Origin: Lasiosphaeria ovina
Taxonomy: Eukaryota > Ascomycota > Sordariomycetes > Sordariales > Lasiosphaeriaceae
Length of the DNA: 64,000 nt
Assembly (NCBI GenBank): GCA_033439765.1
Contig: JAULSN010000004.1
Span: 4,536,001 to 4,600,000, forward strand
Direction: 5' to 3'
The translations under genes were made by a program, and so were the position numbers. Shown one piece after another: positions 43,372 through 53,829 of this stretch. A model generated the notes under the pieces. It saw only the letters and a list, made by a program, of their open reading frames with translations, did no database searches and had not been told where the DNA came from. Every line of letters starts with the position of its first letter. Within the stretch, counting starts at the first letter, position 1.

Positions 43372-43818
43372 GGATAAATACGAGTTGAAAGAGAAGAACG
43401 CAGCATGTTTGGGTTATCATAGGTAATTATTGGAAAATAAATCGAGATGTAATAGGAGAGACTGGAAGGCTGCAACTTACGAGATAATCATGGCTTTAAT
43501 TAATTAGCAATTGATGCTTGGAATGCAATTACTGCCTTATCAAGCGAGGAAATTAAGCTCTCATATATATTGACCTTAGAAGCGGTATCATATAACTGGG
43601 CCTGGAGTTCTATGCCCAAGATCTGTTCTGGTCCATGGTAATCAGCAGAGCTGTGAGCGTTAGGGATAGGGTTAGGCAGCTGGGCAATTCGTGAGGGGCA
43701 TCAATCCTGCCGGCCCCCACCGCCAAAAATTTCTGGGAAAGCACCAGCTGTCTGTACGTCCCAACACTAGGAACCACGATTCGGACCCATTTGTCTCAAA
43801 ACTGCAGCACACAACACA
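43372..43818. other. spacer upstream of RRP15
   Basis: It holds the telobox-like element and otherwise AT-rich flanking sequence. Confidence 0.5.
43660..43676 (+). promoter_or_regulatory. telobox-like TTAGGG element upstream of RRP15
   Basis: The sequence TTAGGGATAGGGTTAGG lies about 145-160 bp before the RRP15 start. TTAGGG/telobox sites bound by Tbf1-type Myb factors are common in promoters of ribosome-biogenesis and ribosomal-protein genes in many fungi. The role here is inferred. Confidence 0.5.
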
Positions 43819-44835
43819 ATGGCAGGCACAACATTCAAGAAGCGGTCATTTAGCGGCGACGGCCCGAAAGGTGGCAAGGGCGGGGTTCGGCCGACAAAGA
43901 AGCAGAGACAGGCAGCGGCGTACCACAGCAGCAGTTCCGAAGGTGAAGACGGCGACGACAGCGACAGCGACGACAACGAGGACGGCGCGCCAATCCCAGA
44001 CAATCTGTTCGACTCGGACGATGCAGACCTCGACAACATTGAGGTGGACGACGGCGGCTCCTCCGGGGAGGATTCCGAGGGTAGCGATGCCGAGAACCAG
44101 TCCGACAGCAAATCGCCGCGGATAAAAAAGACAGCAGCGAAACCCACAAAACCAAATCAGCCCAAATTCGTCGCCAAAGACGCCCCAGACTCGGGCGGCG
44201 ACTCGTCGGGCGACGATGATGGCTCTGACGACGGAGAGGGCTCCGACTTCGGGTCCGACACCAACCGGTCGTCCAAGCCCAACTCCAAGTCCAAGCGCAA
44301 CGACCCCGAGGCGTTCGCGACGTCCATCAGCAAGATGCTATCGAGCAAGCTGCCCGTGTCGCGGCGGGCGGACCCGATCGTGGCGCGCAGCGCCGAGTCG
44401 GCGGTGGCGGCGCGGCAGCTGGTCGACTCTGCGCTTGAGACCAAGGCGCGCAAGCGGCTGCGCGAGCAGAAGCGCCTGGCCATGGAGAAGGGGCGCGTGC
44501 GCAACGTGCTGATCGCGAGCACGACGCGCACGCTCAACTTTGCCACGGGCGAGGTCGAGGAGGTGGTTGAGGAGGGTGCTGATACTACGGCCGAGATCAT
44601 GGCGACGGAGCGCCGGCTCCGCAAGGTCGCCCAACGCGGTGTGGTCAAGCTGTTCAACGCGGTGCGCGCGGCCCAGGTCAAGGCGGCCGACGCCCAGCGC
44701 GTAATAAGAGGCGAGGGCATTGTGGGCGTGAAGCGGAAAGAGGAGAAGATCACCGAGATGAGCAAAAAGGGCTTCCTTGACTTGATTGCCAGCGGAGGCG
44801 GGGGTCTGAAGAAGGGAGGGCTAGAGGAAGCATGA
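43819..44835 (+). CDS. RRP15: ribosomal RNA-processing protein RRP15
   Basis: Intronless, 338 aa. A basic start (KKRSFSGDGPKGGKGG) and long Asp/Glu/Ser acidic tracts (residues ~38-150) are followed by the conserved Rrp15 domain from about residue 163: DPEAFATSISKMLSSKLPVSRRADPIVARS, ARKRLREQKRLAMEKGRV, RRLRKVAQRGVVKLFNAVRAAQ and KKGFLDLIAS near the C-terminus. Rrp15p is a nucleolar pre-60S factor needed for processing 27S pre-rRNA. The acidic N-terminus is typical. A telobox-like element upstream agrees with ribosome-biogenesis regulation. It converges with YAH1, 354 bp apart. Confidence 0.93.
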   Translation: MAGTTFKKRSFSGDGPKGGKGGVRPTKKQRQAAAYHSSSSEGEDGDDSDSDDNEDGAPIPDNLFDSDDADLDNIEVDDGGSSGEDSEGSDAENQSDSKSPRIKKTAAKPTKPNQPKFVAKDAPDSGGDSSGDDDGSDDGEGSDFGSDTNRSSKPNSKSKRNDPEAFATSISKMLSSKLPVSRRADPIVARSAESAVAARQLVDSALETKARKRLREQKRLAMEKGRVRNVLIASTTRTLNFATGEVEEVVEEGADTTAEIMATERRLRKVAQRGVVKLFNAVRAAQVKAADAQRVIRGEGIVGVKRKEEKITEMSKKGFLDLIASGGGGLKKGGLEEA

Positions 44836-45189
44836 AGGATTTTAGTTCAACGACCGGGAAGAGTCTTATAACGGGCAATTGAGCTGTCACGGTTGTACTG
44901 GCAGATGTTGCCGCTGCTATCAGAGCAGAATCTTTGGTGATATACACAGCCCCCTTTCGGGCGCGCCTCCCGGGCAATCCATATAAATGTATGTACAGTG
45001 GCTCATCGTGAGCTGAGCCATGGGCACCATATGATGCCCCTTCTATCATCCAAAAGAATAAAACGCAGGGCGTGCGCTGAAAGCCCGCAATCCCATCCAA
45101 TGCTTTTGCTGGTATCTATGCATCATCTCCCTGCCCCTGAATGTTTCGAATTCATGTAACGCCAGTCCCAGGAAAATTACAGCACGCTC
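44836..45189. other. convergent spacer RRP15 / YAH1
   Basis: A 354-bp region shared by two 3' ends; nothing else is seen. Confidence 0.5.
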
Positions 45190-45846
45190 TCACTTGAAAT
45201 CGCTTTCTTGCAGGTTCCTCGTCATGGAGGGCAGCTTGACCCGCAGGCCATCTAGCTCAGGCGTCATGACGACCTGGCAGCCCAGGCGGCTCGTCTCGGT
45301 AAGCCCAAACGCCAGGTCGAGCATGTCATTCTCGTCGTCGTCGGCCGCGGGTATCTTGTCGAAGAACTCCTCGTCTGTCACGATGACATGGCATGTGGAA
45401 CAGGCACACGAGCCGCCACACGCGCCCTCCATTTCCAGATCATGGGCCTGGGCGATATCCAACAGGTTGTCGCCCTTGGACACGGCAAGTTTGTGTTCGA
45501 GGCCCTCCTTATCGATGAACGTAACGTATAGCCTGGGACCGTCAGCAGGGCGGAACTTGAGTGAGGGATTGCCTGCGGTGACCTACTCTTCGCCTGGCTT
45601 TGGAGGATCCACATGGCCGTGGGAAAGTGCGGATGACGTGGAAAACAGTCGCGGCTGGAATCGCAGAGACAGGCTGGAGTCGCGGCTGGTTGTGAGTCGT
45701 GGGGAGCAGCCCGGAATGGCCAGGCGCGGCGCTGCGCTGAGTCGACTGTTGCACCGTGCCTGCTGCTGTGCAATGCAGCTAGACGGCAGCCTCGGAACAA
45801 GTCTCAGGCTGCGAAGGCCCTGGGCTAACCGCGGCCGGGGCATCAT
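45190..45846 (-). CDS. YAH1: mitochondrial [2Fe-2S] ferredoxin (adrenodoxin type)
   Basis: Exon 1 is 45846-45587, the intron 45586-45533 (GTAGGT donor, CCCAG acceptor) and exon 2 45532-45190; 603 nt, 200 aa. The first ~70 residues are Arg/Ser/Leu-rich without acids (LRSLRLVPRLPSS, RFQPRLFSTSSALSHGH), a mitochondrial presequence. The ferredoxin fold starts LYVTFIDKEGLEHKL, and the cluster ligands are Cys 125, 131 and 134 in EGACGGSCACSTCHV and Cys 172 in SRLGCQV. It ends LPSMTRNLQESDFK. The protein shuttles electrons from ferredoxin reductase to Fe-S cluster assembly (and haem A/ubiquinone synthesis) in the matrix. A second Met codon follows the first directly. It diverges from UGO1. Confidence 0.95.
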
Positions 45847-46507
45847 TCTGGCTCAGTGTCTCGGGAGGAGGAAGGAGACCGAAGTTTTCGTTGCGGAGGA
45901 GGGAGCGGTGGCAAGAGCCGCCGAGGATTCGCGCGACAATTTCGAGTGAGGGAGCAAGGACCGTCCCGTAGGTGGTGGAGAGTGGAGGGGAAACCCAGGC
46001 GCGACGAAGAGGTAACGAAACCAACCGCCCCGGGAAATATTTGTACGCTGGCCAAGGACGTCCACGAAAGTTGCGCAGTCACCGTCAAACAAATGGAAAC
46101 CCCCTCTCAAAAGGCTCAAAACATGTTGGTTTGCCTGCAAGAAGACAAACCTGTCACAAGCCACTCAGTGCGGTCGCCAATTGCAAGCTCGGGCGAATCT
46201 CGATGTCCGAATCGCTGGGACAGAGCTCCGATATGAAAATTTACCCCTGCAAAGCTGCTTGAGGCGGCGGCTTATCGCGCCCCGCTTATGCAATTGGCAA
46301 GTTGAACGCTAAAAAGTTTAATGCCTGTGCTTGCTTGGCGACAGGCCTTGGCTCTCCTTATCGCCGAGAGATTTCACCTCATCTCGTCATTCGCGCCGCA
46401 CATGCAAAAGACACAAACTCAATCCGCCATCGATTTGTGAGGGCCGCATTTCAACACTCGCCTTACCTTACGGGCCATGATCCCGCACACATAACCAGCA
46501 AGCAACC
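45847..46507. promoter_or_regulatory. bidirectional promoter YAH1 / UGO1
   Basis: This 661-bp region lies between two divergent genes, both for mitochondrial proteins, which makes shared regulation plausible. I see no further gene. Confidence 0.5.
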
Positions 46508-48162
46508 ATGGCGCACCACGGCGATGGGGTCAACCCCCTCCGACCATACTACATTCCGCCGACGATTGGGGAGCCGCCCGAGTCGCTGCCCACCCCCGGA
46601 CCGAATGCCTTTGCGCAGGGCAATGCCTCGGGCATGTACGCGTCCAAGGCACGCGACATGTTCTCCGACATTGACTACAAGGAGTTCCTCGCCGAGCCTT
46701 CGCCGTCGGTCGTGCAGACGGTCAAGGAGTTTCTGGACGAGCTGTTGTGGAAATACACGTCGACCCTGATGGCGCAGCCCTTCGAGGTGGCCAAAACCAT
46801 TATGCAAGTAAGGTCTCAGGACGATTTAGGAGGTCTGGCTGCTGCAGGGCTGCCCGTGACGCCAGCTCCAGAAGAGATAAGGCAGCGGCGTCCTAGCCAG
46901 CAGATCCCCGTCCATGACGAGGTATGTGAAACCCTCTCGACCCCCCGCCTCAGTCCTCCGTAGAAGCCGGCGGTGGCTGACGCTCCCCACTAGACCGAAG
47001 GTTCAGACTCCGATTCCGACCTCGACGAGCTCGCATATTTTGGCGCAAGCCATCATCACCACCACCACCCAAGCACGCCGTCGCCCTCCCTCCGTCGCTC
47101 ACAACAAAGACCGCAGCAGCCGAGCCCACTGCCGTCACCACGGGCCCCTCCCAAGCCCATTCCGGCGCACCACCTAGTTATTCGCACACCTGATTCGGTG
47201 TTGGAGGTGATTGGGCAGCTTTGGCAAAAGGAAGGCGCCTGGGGCGTATGGAAAGGGTCCAACGCAACATTCGTTTACCATGTCCTGCAATCGCTGCTTG
47301 AGAACTGGTCCCGGAGTCTCCTAAGCGCCCTCTTCAACGTACCAGACCTGGGTTGGAAGAACGACTTGGATCGGCTGGTCAATGTTGCATCTCCGTATCC
47401 ATGGGCCTCACTCTGCGTTGCCGCCACGGCAGCTGTCATGACGGGTCTGGTTCTCGCCCCCTTGGATCTCGTCCGCACTCGGTAAGGACTCCTGCCCAAC
47501 CTTGAATGCTAGCACTAACTTGATGCAGTCTCATTATCACATCCACGGCACGAGGCTCTCGGCGGAGCCTATCTGCCCTTCGCAACCTCCCGTCATATCT
47601 CTGCCCTTCGGGCCTCGTCATTCCTACTATTCTACATTCTCTTGTCCATCCAGTCCTCACACTTTCGACGCCCCTTGCTCTGAGGAGTTACTTCATGGTT
47701 GAGAAAGAACAGTCGCCGACGGCGTTCTCGATCGGAAAATTCTGCTCTTCGACCGCCGCCCTCTTCTTCAAGCTACCGCTAGAAACCGTGCTTCGGCGAG
47801 GGCAGGTAGCCGTGCTTAGTTCACCCCAGTACGTCCAAGCTTTCGAAGTCTCGCAACCCGGCAAGGGGAAGAGAGTTGGTGGGGAGCAGCTGGAAGCCAT
47901 CGTTCCTCTTGGGTCTTACAACGGCCTGTTCGGCACCATGTACACAATCACAAACGAAGAAGGGTCACGGCCCGTCCCTTCGGCAGTCTCGCAGGCCAGG
48001 GTGCCGCCGGCTAAGAGGGGCAAGCCCACGATCTCCGAGACTGTCTACCGGCAAGGACAGGGGCTGGACGGCCTCTGGCGCGGCTGGAAGGTGAGCTGGT
48101 GGGGCTTGGTTGGTCTCTGGACAGCTACAGTCCTCGGCGACAGAGGGGATGGCGAGTTCTAG
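46508..48162 (+). CDS. UGO1: mitochondrial fusion and carrier-like outer-membrane protein UGO1
   Basis: Exons 46508-46921, 46994-47481 and 47529-48162; sum 1536 nt, 511 aa. The N-terminus is Pro-rich and soluble. A carrier-like half contains LWKYTSTLMAQPFEVAKTIMQVR (degenerate Px[DE] carrier signature), followed by a low-complexity Asp/Ser and His6-containing linker. A second carrier-like segment has QLWQKEGAWGVWKGSNATFVYHVLQ and VLAPLDLVRTRLIITSTA (PLDLVRTR signature). The C-terminal part repeats LPLETVLRRGQVAV and GLWRGWKVSWWGL. Yeast Ugo1 links Fzo1 and Mgm1 in outer-membrane fusion. The length and linker match the filamentous-fungal form. Confidence 0.9.
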
Positions 48163-48748
48163 GGGTGCTGCCGTCGCGCCCGCATTTGAAGCGTAAAGGC
48201 GGGATGCCGTATCCTGGTGGTATCTGTCCGCCTTTGACAGGCAATAACTTTTTATTCTCTGGTTGGTTTGTTGTATGTATACTTGTGTCTGTGTGTGGTG
48301 TGGTGTGTGGTGGTTGGCAAATGATTCCCCGCTCACGAATGGTATGATATCCCGGCTTCATCTTTATTATTTCTGGGCTTTATGATATTACCAATCAGCC
48401 CATGTGTGTTCTCGGATAATAAAATAGATTATATACTAGGAGAGGAGGACAATATCAGTTGCTTATTTACTTCTCAGTGCCTAATGTTTATTACATGTCC
48501 GGGAAGGTTTCTTGCCACAAACTAAACTGCGTAACTCCTGGGGTAACCGTGCCAAACGAAAGGATGTCTATTTCGGATAAATAATGCATCGTTGAGGGGT
48601 TGTGGCGAAGACAGTAGACAAGTGAAAGGTATGTTGGCTTGCTGCATCAGCAAGCCTCTCTCTCTCAGGGACAAACAGACAAAAAGTAAGCACCCAAGCT
48701 TGACAGTGAGTGAGTGGCTCACGATGGATCGGGAGGCAAAAGAAAAGC
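48163..48748. other. intergenic region
   Basis: It contains the UGO1 3' flank with a TG-rich stretch near 48285-48312. No gene is seen. Confidence 0.5.
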
Positions 48749-48834
48749 TGGGATAACCAGGAATCGAACCTGGGTCCTCTCGGATGCAAGAACACAACCA
48801 CAACGAGAAATACTAACCACTATACTATCATCCC
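48749..48834 (-). tRNA. tRNA-His (anticodon GTG) with 14-nt intron
   Basis: The 86-nt minus-strand gene has acceptor GGGATGA/TTATCCC (one G-T), the D-arm, anticodon stem TCTCG/CGAGA, and a T-arm identical to the 27 kb gene. The intron is genomic 48784-48797 and differs in sequence and length from that of its partner. The mature 5' halves differ at three positions. Confidence 0.93.
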
Positions 48835-49145
48835 TTTCTCCCTTTTGTTGATGCTAGTCAGCAACCTAATTGTGGATAACTCAGGACCGTCGTGCCTCGG
48901 GACCCACGGCAATTGATTTCGTTAGTCAGTTAAGTTTGGTTTGTGACTTTGGGCCTTGGGGGCTGTCTTTCTCATCGCCGTGCGTGTGATGTAACTAATT
49001 TGAGAATTCTCGGAATATGGTAAGGTGGTAGGCGGAAAGGTAAAAAAACTTGGGATGAGATTTTGCATTTCTGCGAGATCCCAATGACACGATGTCGCCA
49101 AAAATTGACCCTTGCCTACGAAATTGACTGTTTTCCTTCCCTTGC
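48835..49145. other. spacer
   Basis: Nothing recognisable lies between tRNA-His and repeat R2 copy B. Confidence 0.4.
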
Positions 49146-49399
49146 TTATGCAAATGCCTGTTTTTCTTCCCTTACACCCGCCCTTACGTTCGAAATGCCC
49201 TCAAACTGACTGCATTCCTTACACCGAAGATTCGTTCATTTCTACGGCATTCCTTTTGCCCGGAATGCCTGCCCTGGATACGGATTTCCGTGGGGATATT
49301 CAGTGATCTTATTGGCTATAAGAAGATGCTTTTTTACCTATATTTTAGACCGATCTAACCAGACAATTCAATGCTTGGTCATTCCAGATCACGTGCAAC
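49146..49399 (+). repeat. dispersed repeat R2, copy B (plus orientation)
   Basis: 254 bp matching the reverse complement of 34905-35150 nearly end to end, finishing in the same GATCACGTGCAAC. The two copies are inverted relative to each other and 14 kb apart. Confidence 0.9.
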
Positions 49400-49611
49400 A
49401 CACGACTAATTAGAAAGAAGTCATTTCTCGATTCCCGCACAATTTCAGCCGGCCATTAGACATGCTCCTGCAAGACATTGCGCACATTGTCGCCAATCGC
49501 GAAAGCTGTACCACCTGTCTTGAATTCTGTCTACCAATTCGCACTTTCGAGCGCCGCCTCGGCCAGATTGAGCAGCCCCAGAGGAACCACCCGAGGGACG
49601 AGCGAGCGACA

Positions 49612-50370
49612 CGTCTCAACGTGTCCGATCTGGTTAACCACTGAGAACGCCGAGCCGCCGGACCTGAACCGACGCCTGCTTTCTTTCCCTTGTCTCTCGA
49701 GCCATTCCGACAGAGCGACGGCCGAAAAGACAAGGATCCCCGAGACTACCGCTGCGGACAACACCCCCACCCCCCATTACGCCGAGCGAGCTGACGTTCG
49801 CCTTCGGTCGCCGCTCGCCGCTCGCTGCTCCAAACGAATGTTCTCGCCGTCCACCGTGTGGGCGTTGGCAGCAGCAGCAACAACGGCAGCACCACGAAAA
49901 AGACTTCGTAGCATTGTCGGATCATTCTCGGTCTTCTACTTGCCAGCAGTCCTACAGTTGCCAACGCTCATAATGCCCAGTAAGTGACGGCACTCGCTCT
50001 TCAAGGCGTAAGGTTTCGCTAACATTTTACTTTCGGTCGGACAAAAACCGTACGACTCGCGGATCAGCGGGCTGAAAGAGTACCCGCCAATCGTGAGTAG
50101 TTTCATGGGCGCGAAAGGTAGCGATCTCCTGCTTCTGGTCACCGCCCCCGCCCATGGGCGGCCGCAGCTGGCGCAGGGGAGACGGCATGACGGGCGAGTT
50201 CGGGGCCGTGGGGTAGTGCGAGTTGGCGGCAACCTTTCCCTGCTTTCCCTGCAGGATGCGCTGCCGAGGCCGGAGGATTTCGACAGGAGGTTCGGACAAG
50301 CCCCTGCCCATGGACGGCCGCAGCTGGTGCAGGGGAGACGGCATGACGGGCGAGTTCGGGGCCGTGATTT
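49612..50370. repeat. dispersed repeat family R3, copy B (split, partly inverted)
   Basis: The first part (about 49616-49645, plus) repeats the GTGTCCGATCTGGTTAACC segment seen at 24.58 kb. About 500 bp of unrelated sequence follows. The rest (50146-50370) carries the TAPNSPVMPSPLxQLRPP-coding and CGAACCTCCTGTCGAAATCC units of copy A in reverse orientation, with the peptide-coding unit present twice. On the minus strand the frame continues downstream into GGGDQKQEIATFRAHETTHDW, which copy A lacks. Confidence 0.75.
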
Positions 50371-52014
50371 CGATGAGGCGACCCTGTGTCGGTTAGCAAT
50401 CCAGGCGCCTCGCAATGTATTTTTTGCGGATCAATATTAGAAAGCCAAATACCATTTCTTGGGGATACACAAAGTATGAGCCCCTGGCGAGCACGCGCAC
50501 GGTACAGGAAGCCATTGCGGGTTTGTCGTGAAGACCAAACCGAGTCAGGCAGTTTGTGAGATAAAAGGCATCCACCTTGGCCAAGTTACGATGACAATGA
50601 TACCTTAATACCTTAATTACTCTTGGACTACCTCCAGGACCAGCTAACCTCATCACTTGATTGACACCAGGGAATGCCCACAGTCTGGCACTGGGCACCC
50701 GGACCAATCCCGGTCAGCGCTTCGTGTGCCCCCCGTAGATAATAAGATATTTATTCGCGTACTCGGGACCTTTAATCGCCTCGTTGAAGTTTCTGAATTC
50801 AGCAGAAGAGGGTACGTGGAGTATTTTTTTAGTCCGACTTCTTTTCTACCTATACATCTGCCGCACGATGACGGCTTCTAGCTCGATGGCCCGACTTTGC
50901 CGAGTTCCAATTTACCCAGACGTTTTTGAGCCACGGCGGTCCGTCGATCGTGAATCTGGCACCATTCCGCTTCATTATCCCATCACCTTCTTTTCACTTC
51001 TTTTCACTTCTTTTTAAACCTCAAAATCGGACACGTCCCACCTCGTCATCGGCTGGAGGTAGGATCTCGTTCAACATCCATACACCTCTCTTCTGCTCCA
51101 GAAGCCCGGATCTTGAATACCCGTCAGCTTCCTTTCTGCTCCATATCACCAAGTAATCTCTAATATCTAATTACCTTCCTTGCCGGCAAGATCATGATGG
51201 CGGGGGGATGTCCGGCTATGCTGGGCACCCGCGCGCCTCGAATGGACCTAGGCATGTCCTTAAACTGCCCAGGACCTGGGCACGCTCGTCATCAACTACC
51301 CTGGGTATCCGTCCAGATCGGGTGAGGCCATAGCCCTAGGGTTTCCCTTCCACTTGCAGGCTGTGCACCACGTTACACAGAATGATGACCCACTATTTAT
51401 TTCCACAATATCAAAAAGCCAAAACAACTCCTTCCTAAACGAGCTCCTCCCTCAAAAAAATCGGCCACCTAACAACCCACCCCGTGGTCGGACCATTCCA
51501 AACAATTTCACGGGAAAAAAACCACCCACCTCACTTCCACCTTGCACCTTTCAATACATTCCTTCACTCACCACGACTTTTGACGTCGGTGTCACATCCT
51601 TTGGTCCGTTATCAAGGCATTCAAGAAAAGTAAGTTCTCTATTTTCTTATGCAATCCATTCTCTGAAGACGCTTGACTGCCTTGCGGCTTGCCTTGTGGA
51701 TTTTCTCCGAGGTTGGAGGACGCAGTCGGAGACGCTGGTGTAGAATCGAAAAGCGCTCTCGTCCTCTTACGATTTACCTTACGAGGTAAAGGCTTTTCAT
51801 CCATGGATGCATTCGCTTTGCCGAGCCCACATATTCCTCCTGCTTCGCACCTTCCTCTGCCGCAATTTGCCTTAACGCGAGACCTTTAGAACGCGGCATC
51901 TACCCTAGTCACCTCTACAGATCCGTACAGAGAAGGGAAAGCAAGACGCCTTATTCGTTTATTTCGCACCCAATACCATTTTCGAAGCATTCTGACTTTC
52001 CGCCGCTCAACAGA
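50371..52014. other. gene-poor stretch
   Basis: No family is recognised. Sequence near 50990-51010 has a TTTTCACTTC duplication, and the final ~300 bp are probably the promoter of the zinc-knuckle gene. Confidence 0.4.
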
Positions 52015-52931
52015 ATGGAGTTCAGCGTCTTGGAAACTCCCAGTGATGGACCCGATAGTCCTTTCACAGCCCTGGTTGTTGCTAGAATGAACGTATTCTC
52101 AACTGAATCTGTCCAAGACAGGATCATTGCTCACCTTCTTCCCAGGAAACTCAATCCGTTAAGATTCGAATCACTGTCCAAATCATCACCCAGCCGGATG
52201 CTGGAGATTCAGTTGCCGAAGCTACAGACGACAAATCTTTTTGTGAGAATGCCGAGGAGAGTGGTCACCGCCTCGACAAATGTGCCGCTGCCGTCCAGGA
52301 CGAGAAGCGTCTGGAGTCAGCTCATACGATACCAGCCTACCAAGAGACGCCGCTCTTTCGCTGCTTGATATGCCAGAGTACCGGACACGATAAGAAACGA
52401 TGCCGCCACTGCCGCCGCGCAAATATCACCTGCCATGCTTGCGGTGAAAAAGGACACTTCCATTATCGGTGCCCCACATACATCGTCTGCTATAAGTGTG
52501 GTGTAAAAGGACACAGTGGCAGATATTGAAACAAACCTCCCGAGCTATGTGAGAACTGTCAGCAACCTGGTCACATGCTCAAAAAATGCAAATTCTGTGT
52601 CTATTGCAACGCAGAGGGCCATTCCACCAAGAGATGTATGAGCCAGGTCGTTTGTCGGCTATGCAAGGGAGCAAACCATAGGGAATCCAAATGCCCAGCT
52701 CAGCCATGCATAATGTGCAACAAGACTGGCCATCCAGAGTTGAAGTGTCCTGAGCGTTTCGTTGGCGGCGATCCGGGAATCATGCGGGTTCTCCACCTCA
52801 TGAGAATGCGTTTTCGGGCAAGGCTAGGCAAACAGCAAAGGAAGGCCGCAGTCAATCCAACTACTCATTCGGTGCACCAAAGGTTGATTGACGAAATAAT
52901 CAAGAAGGTCTACCTAGAGGCCCTACCCTAG
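52015..52931 (+). pseudogene. multi-CCHC zinc-knuckle gene with one in-frame UGA at a zinc-ligand position
   Basis: Exon 1 52015-52092, intron 52093-52145 (GTATTC donor, TTCTTCCCAG acceptor, phase 0) and exon 2 52146-52931 give 287 codons before the final TAG, interrupted only by TGA at 52527-52529. Eight CX2CX4HX4C units are laid out. The first is degenerate (CENAEESGHRLDKC, second Cys is Ala); two canonical units follow (CLICQSTGHDKKRC, CHACGEKGHFHYRC). Unit four, CYKCGVKGHSGRY, meets the UGA exactly where its fourth ligand Cys should be. Units five to eight then continue in frame (CENCQQPGHMLKKC, CVYCNAEGHSTKRC, CRLCKGANHRESKC, CIMCNKTGHPELKC). The design recalls CNBP/Gis2/Byr3 nucleic-acid-binding proteins or the tail of a zinc-knuckle helicase. 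I label it a pseudogene because of the stop; read-through or sequencing error is not excluded. Confidence 0.8.
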
Positions 52932-53829
52932 GGGCCTAATGTCTAGCATCGGAAATCCAGGCAGGACGGCGAGGCAATTAATACAGATATGGTCACCACT
53001 GGGGTCCTATTGCATATGGGCAGGAGAATGGGAAGATTGACTCAGATGGCGATAGTCATCCGGATGGCGGTGCAAAGTTTCGGAGAATTCCATAGTCTAG
53101 CGTTGGGGACACGAATTGAGATTTCGCGGCTTATCTCGGTATGGAAGGGTGTTTGCAGGATTCTTGGAGTTACTGCAGGTAACCCCGTCATCAGATCTTT
53201 GAGCTGCAGATAACTAGGTTAGGTCCATAGGTAGATGAACGAAATCAGACTGCAGCCATATTATTGGTGAACGACGGGGCGTGTGAAAGCACAGTGTCAT
53301 GGTCGCTCAGGGACTTCAGGGGAGGTCGTCACGTGAGGGGCACGTGACTCGTGTTGACAGTGTAGGGGGAGGATCGCCAGGGGCCCCAGGGACGCACGGG
53401 CTCTCCACCGTGCGTACATAAAGGAAGAACTGGCTCGCAGAGACTTCGCAGCGGGTCAGAGATTAGTGCTGCACACAATAACCACCTAACCTTCTTGCCT
53501 CTGCCACTCTTGACACTCTTGTCCCAAAGCCCCTTACACACAGGCTAAATGTGATCGCTCCGCCACCTGACCTATGTAAATGGATATACTGGGCTGCCAA
53601 GAGAAGGAGCTCCATGCCGGAACTGACAATGGTTTTGTTGAAGTTCACAGACCCATTATATAAAAAAAGATATGCCTACTAGTAGATTCCGGGAGGCATA
53701 TGAGGGGTGCATGGAGAGGCTTTCTAGGGCGCTCTAATCAGAGTCCTTGGTACTTTTCTCAGTTCTCCAAGCCAAACAGCTTAACTAGTTCTAATTATCT
53801 CGTAGCCCGACGGTGGCCGTGACCAACCC
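52932..53829. other. gene-free spacer
   Basis: No gene is recognised. CACGTGAC-type motifs are repeated near 53329-53350. Confidence 0.45.

Noticed and set aside
48522..48803. minus-strand frames over the second tRNA-His
   Set aside because: They are translations of the tRNA gene itself.
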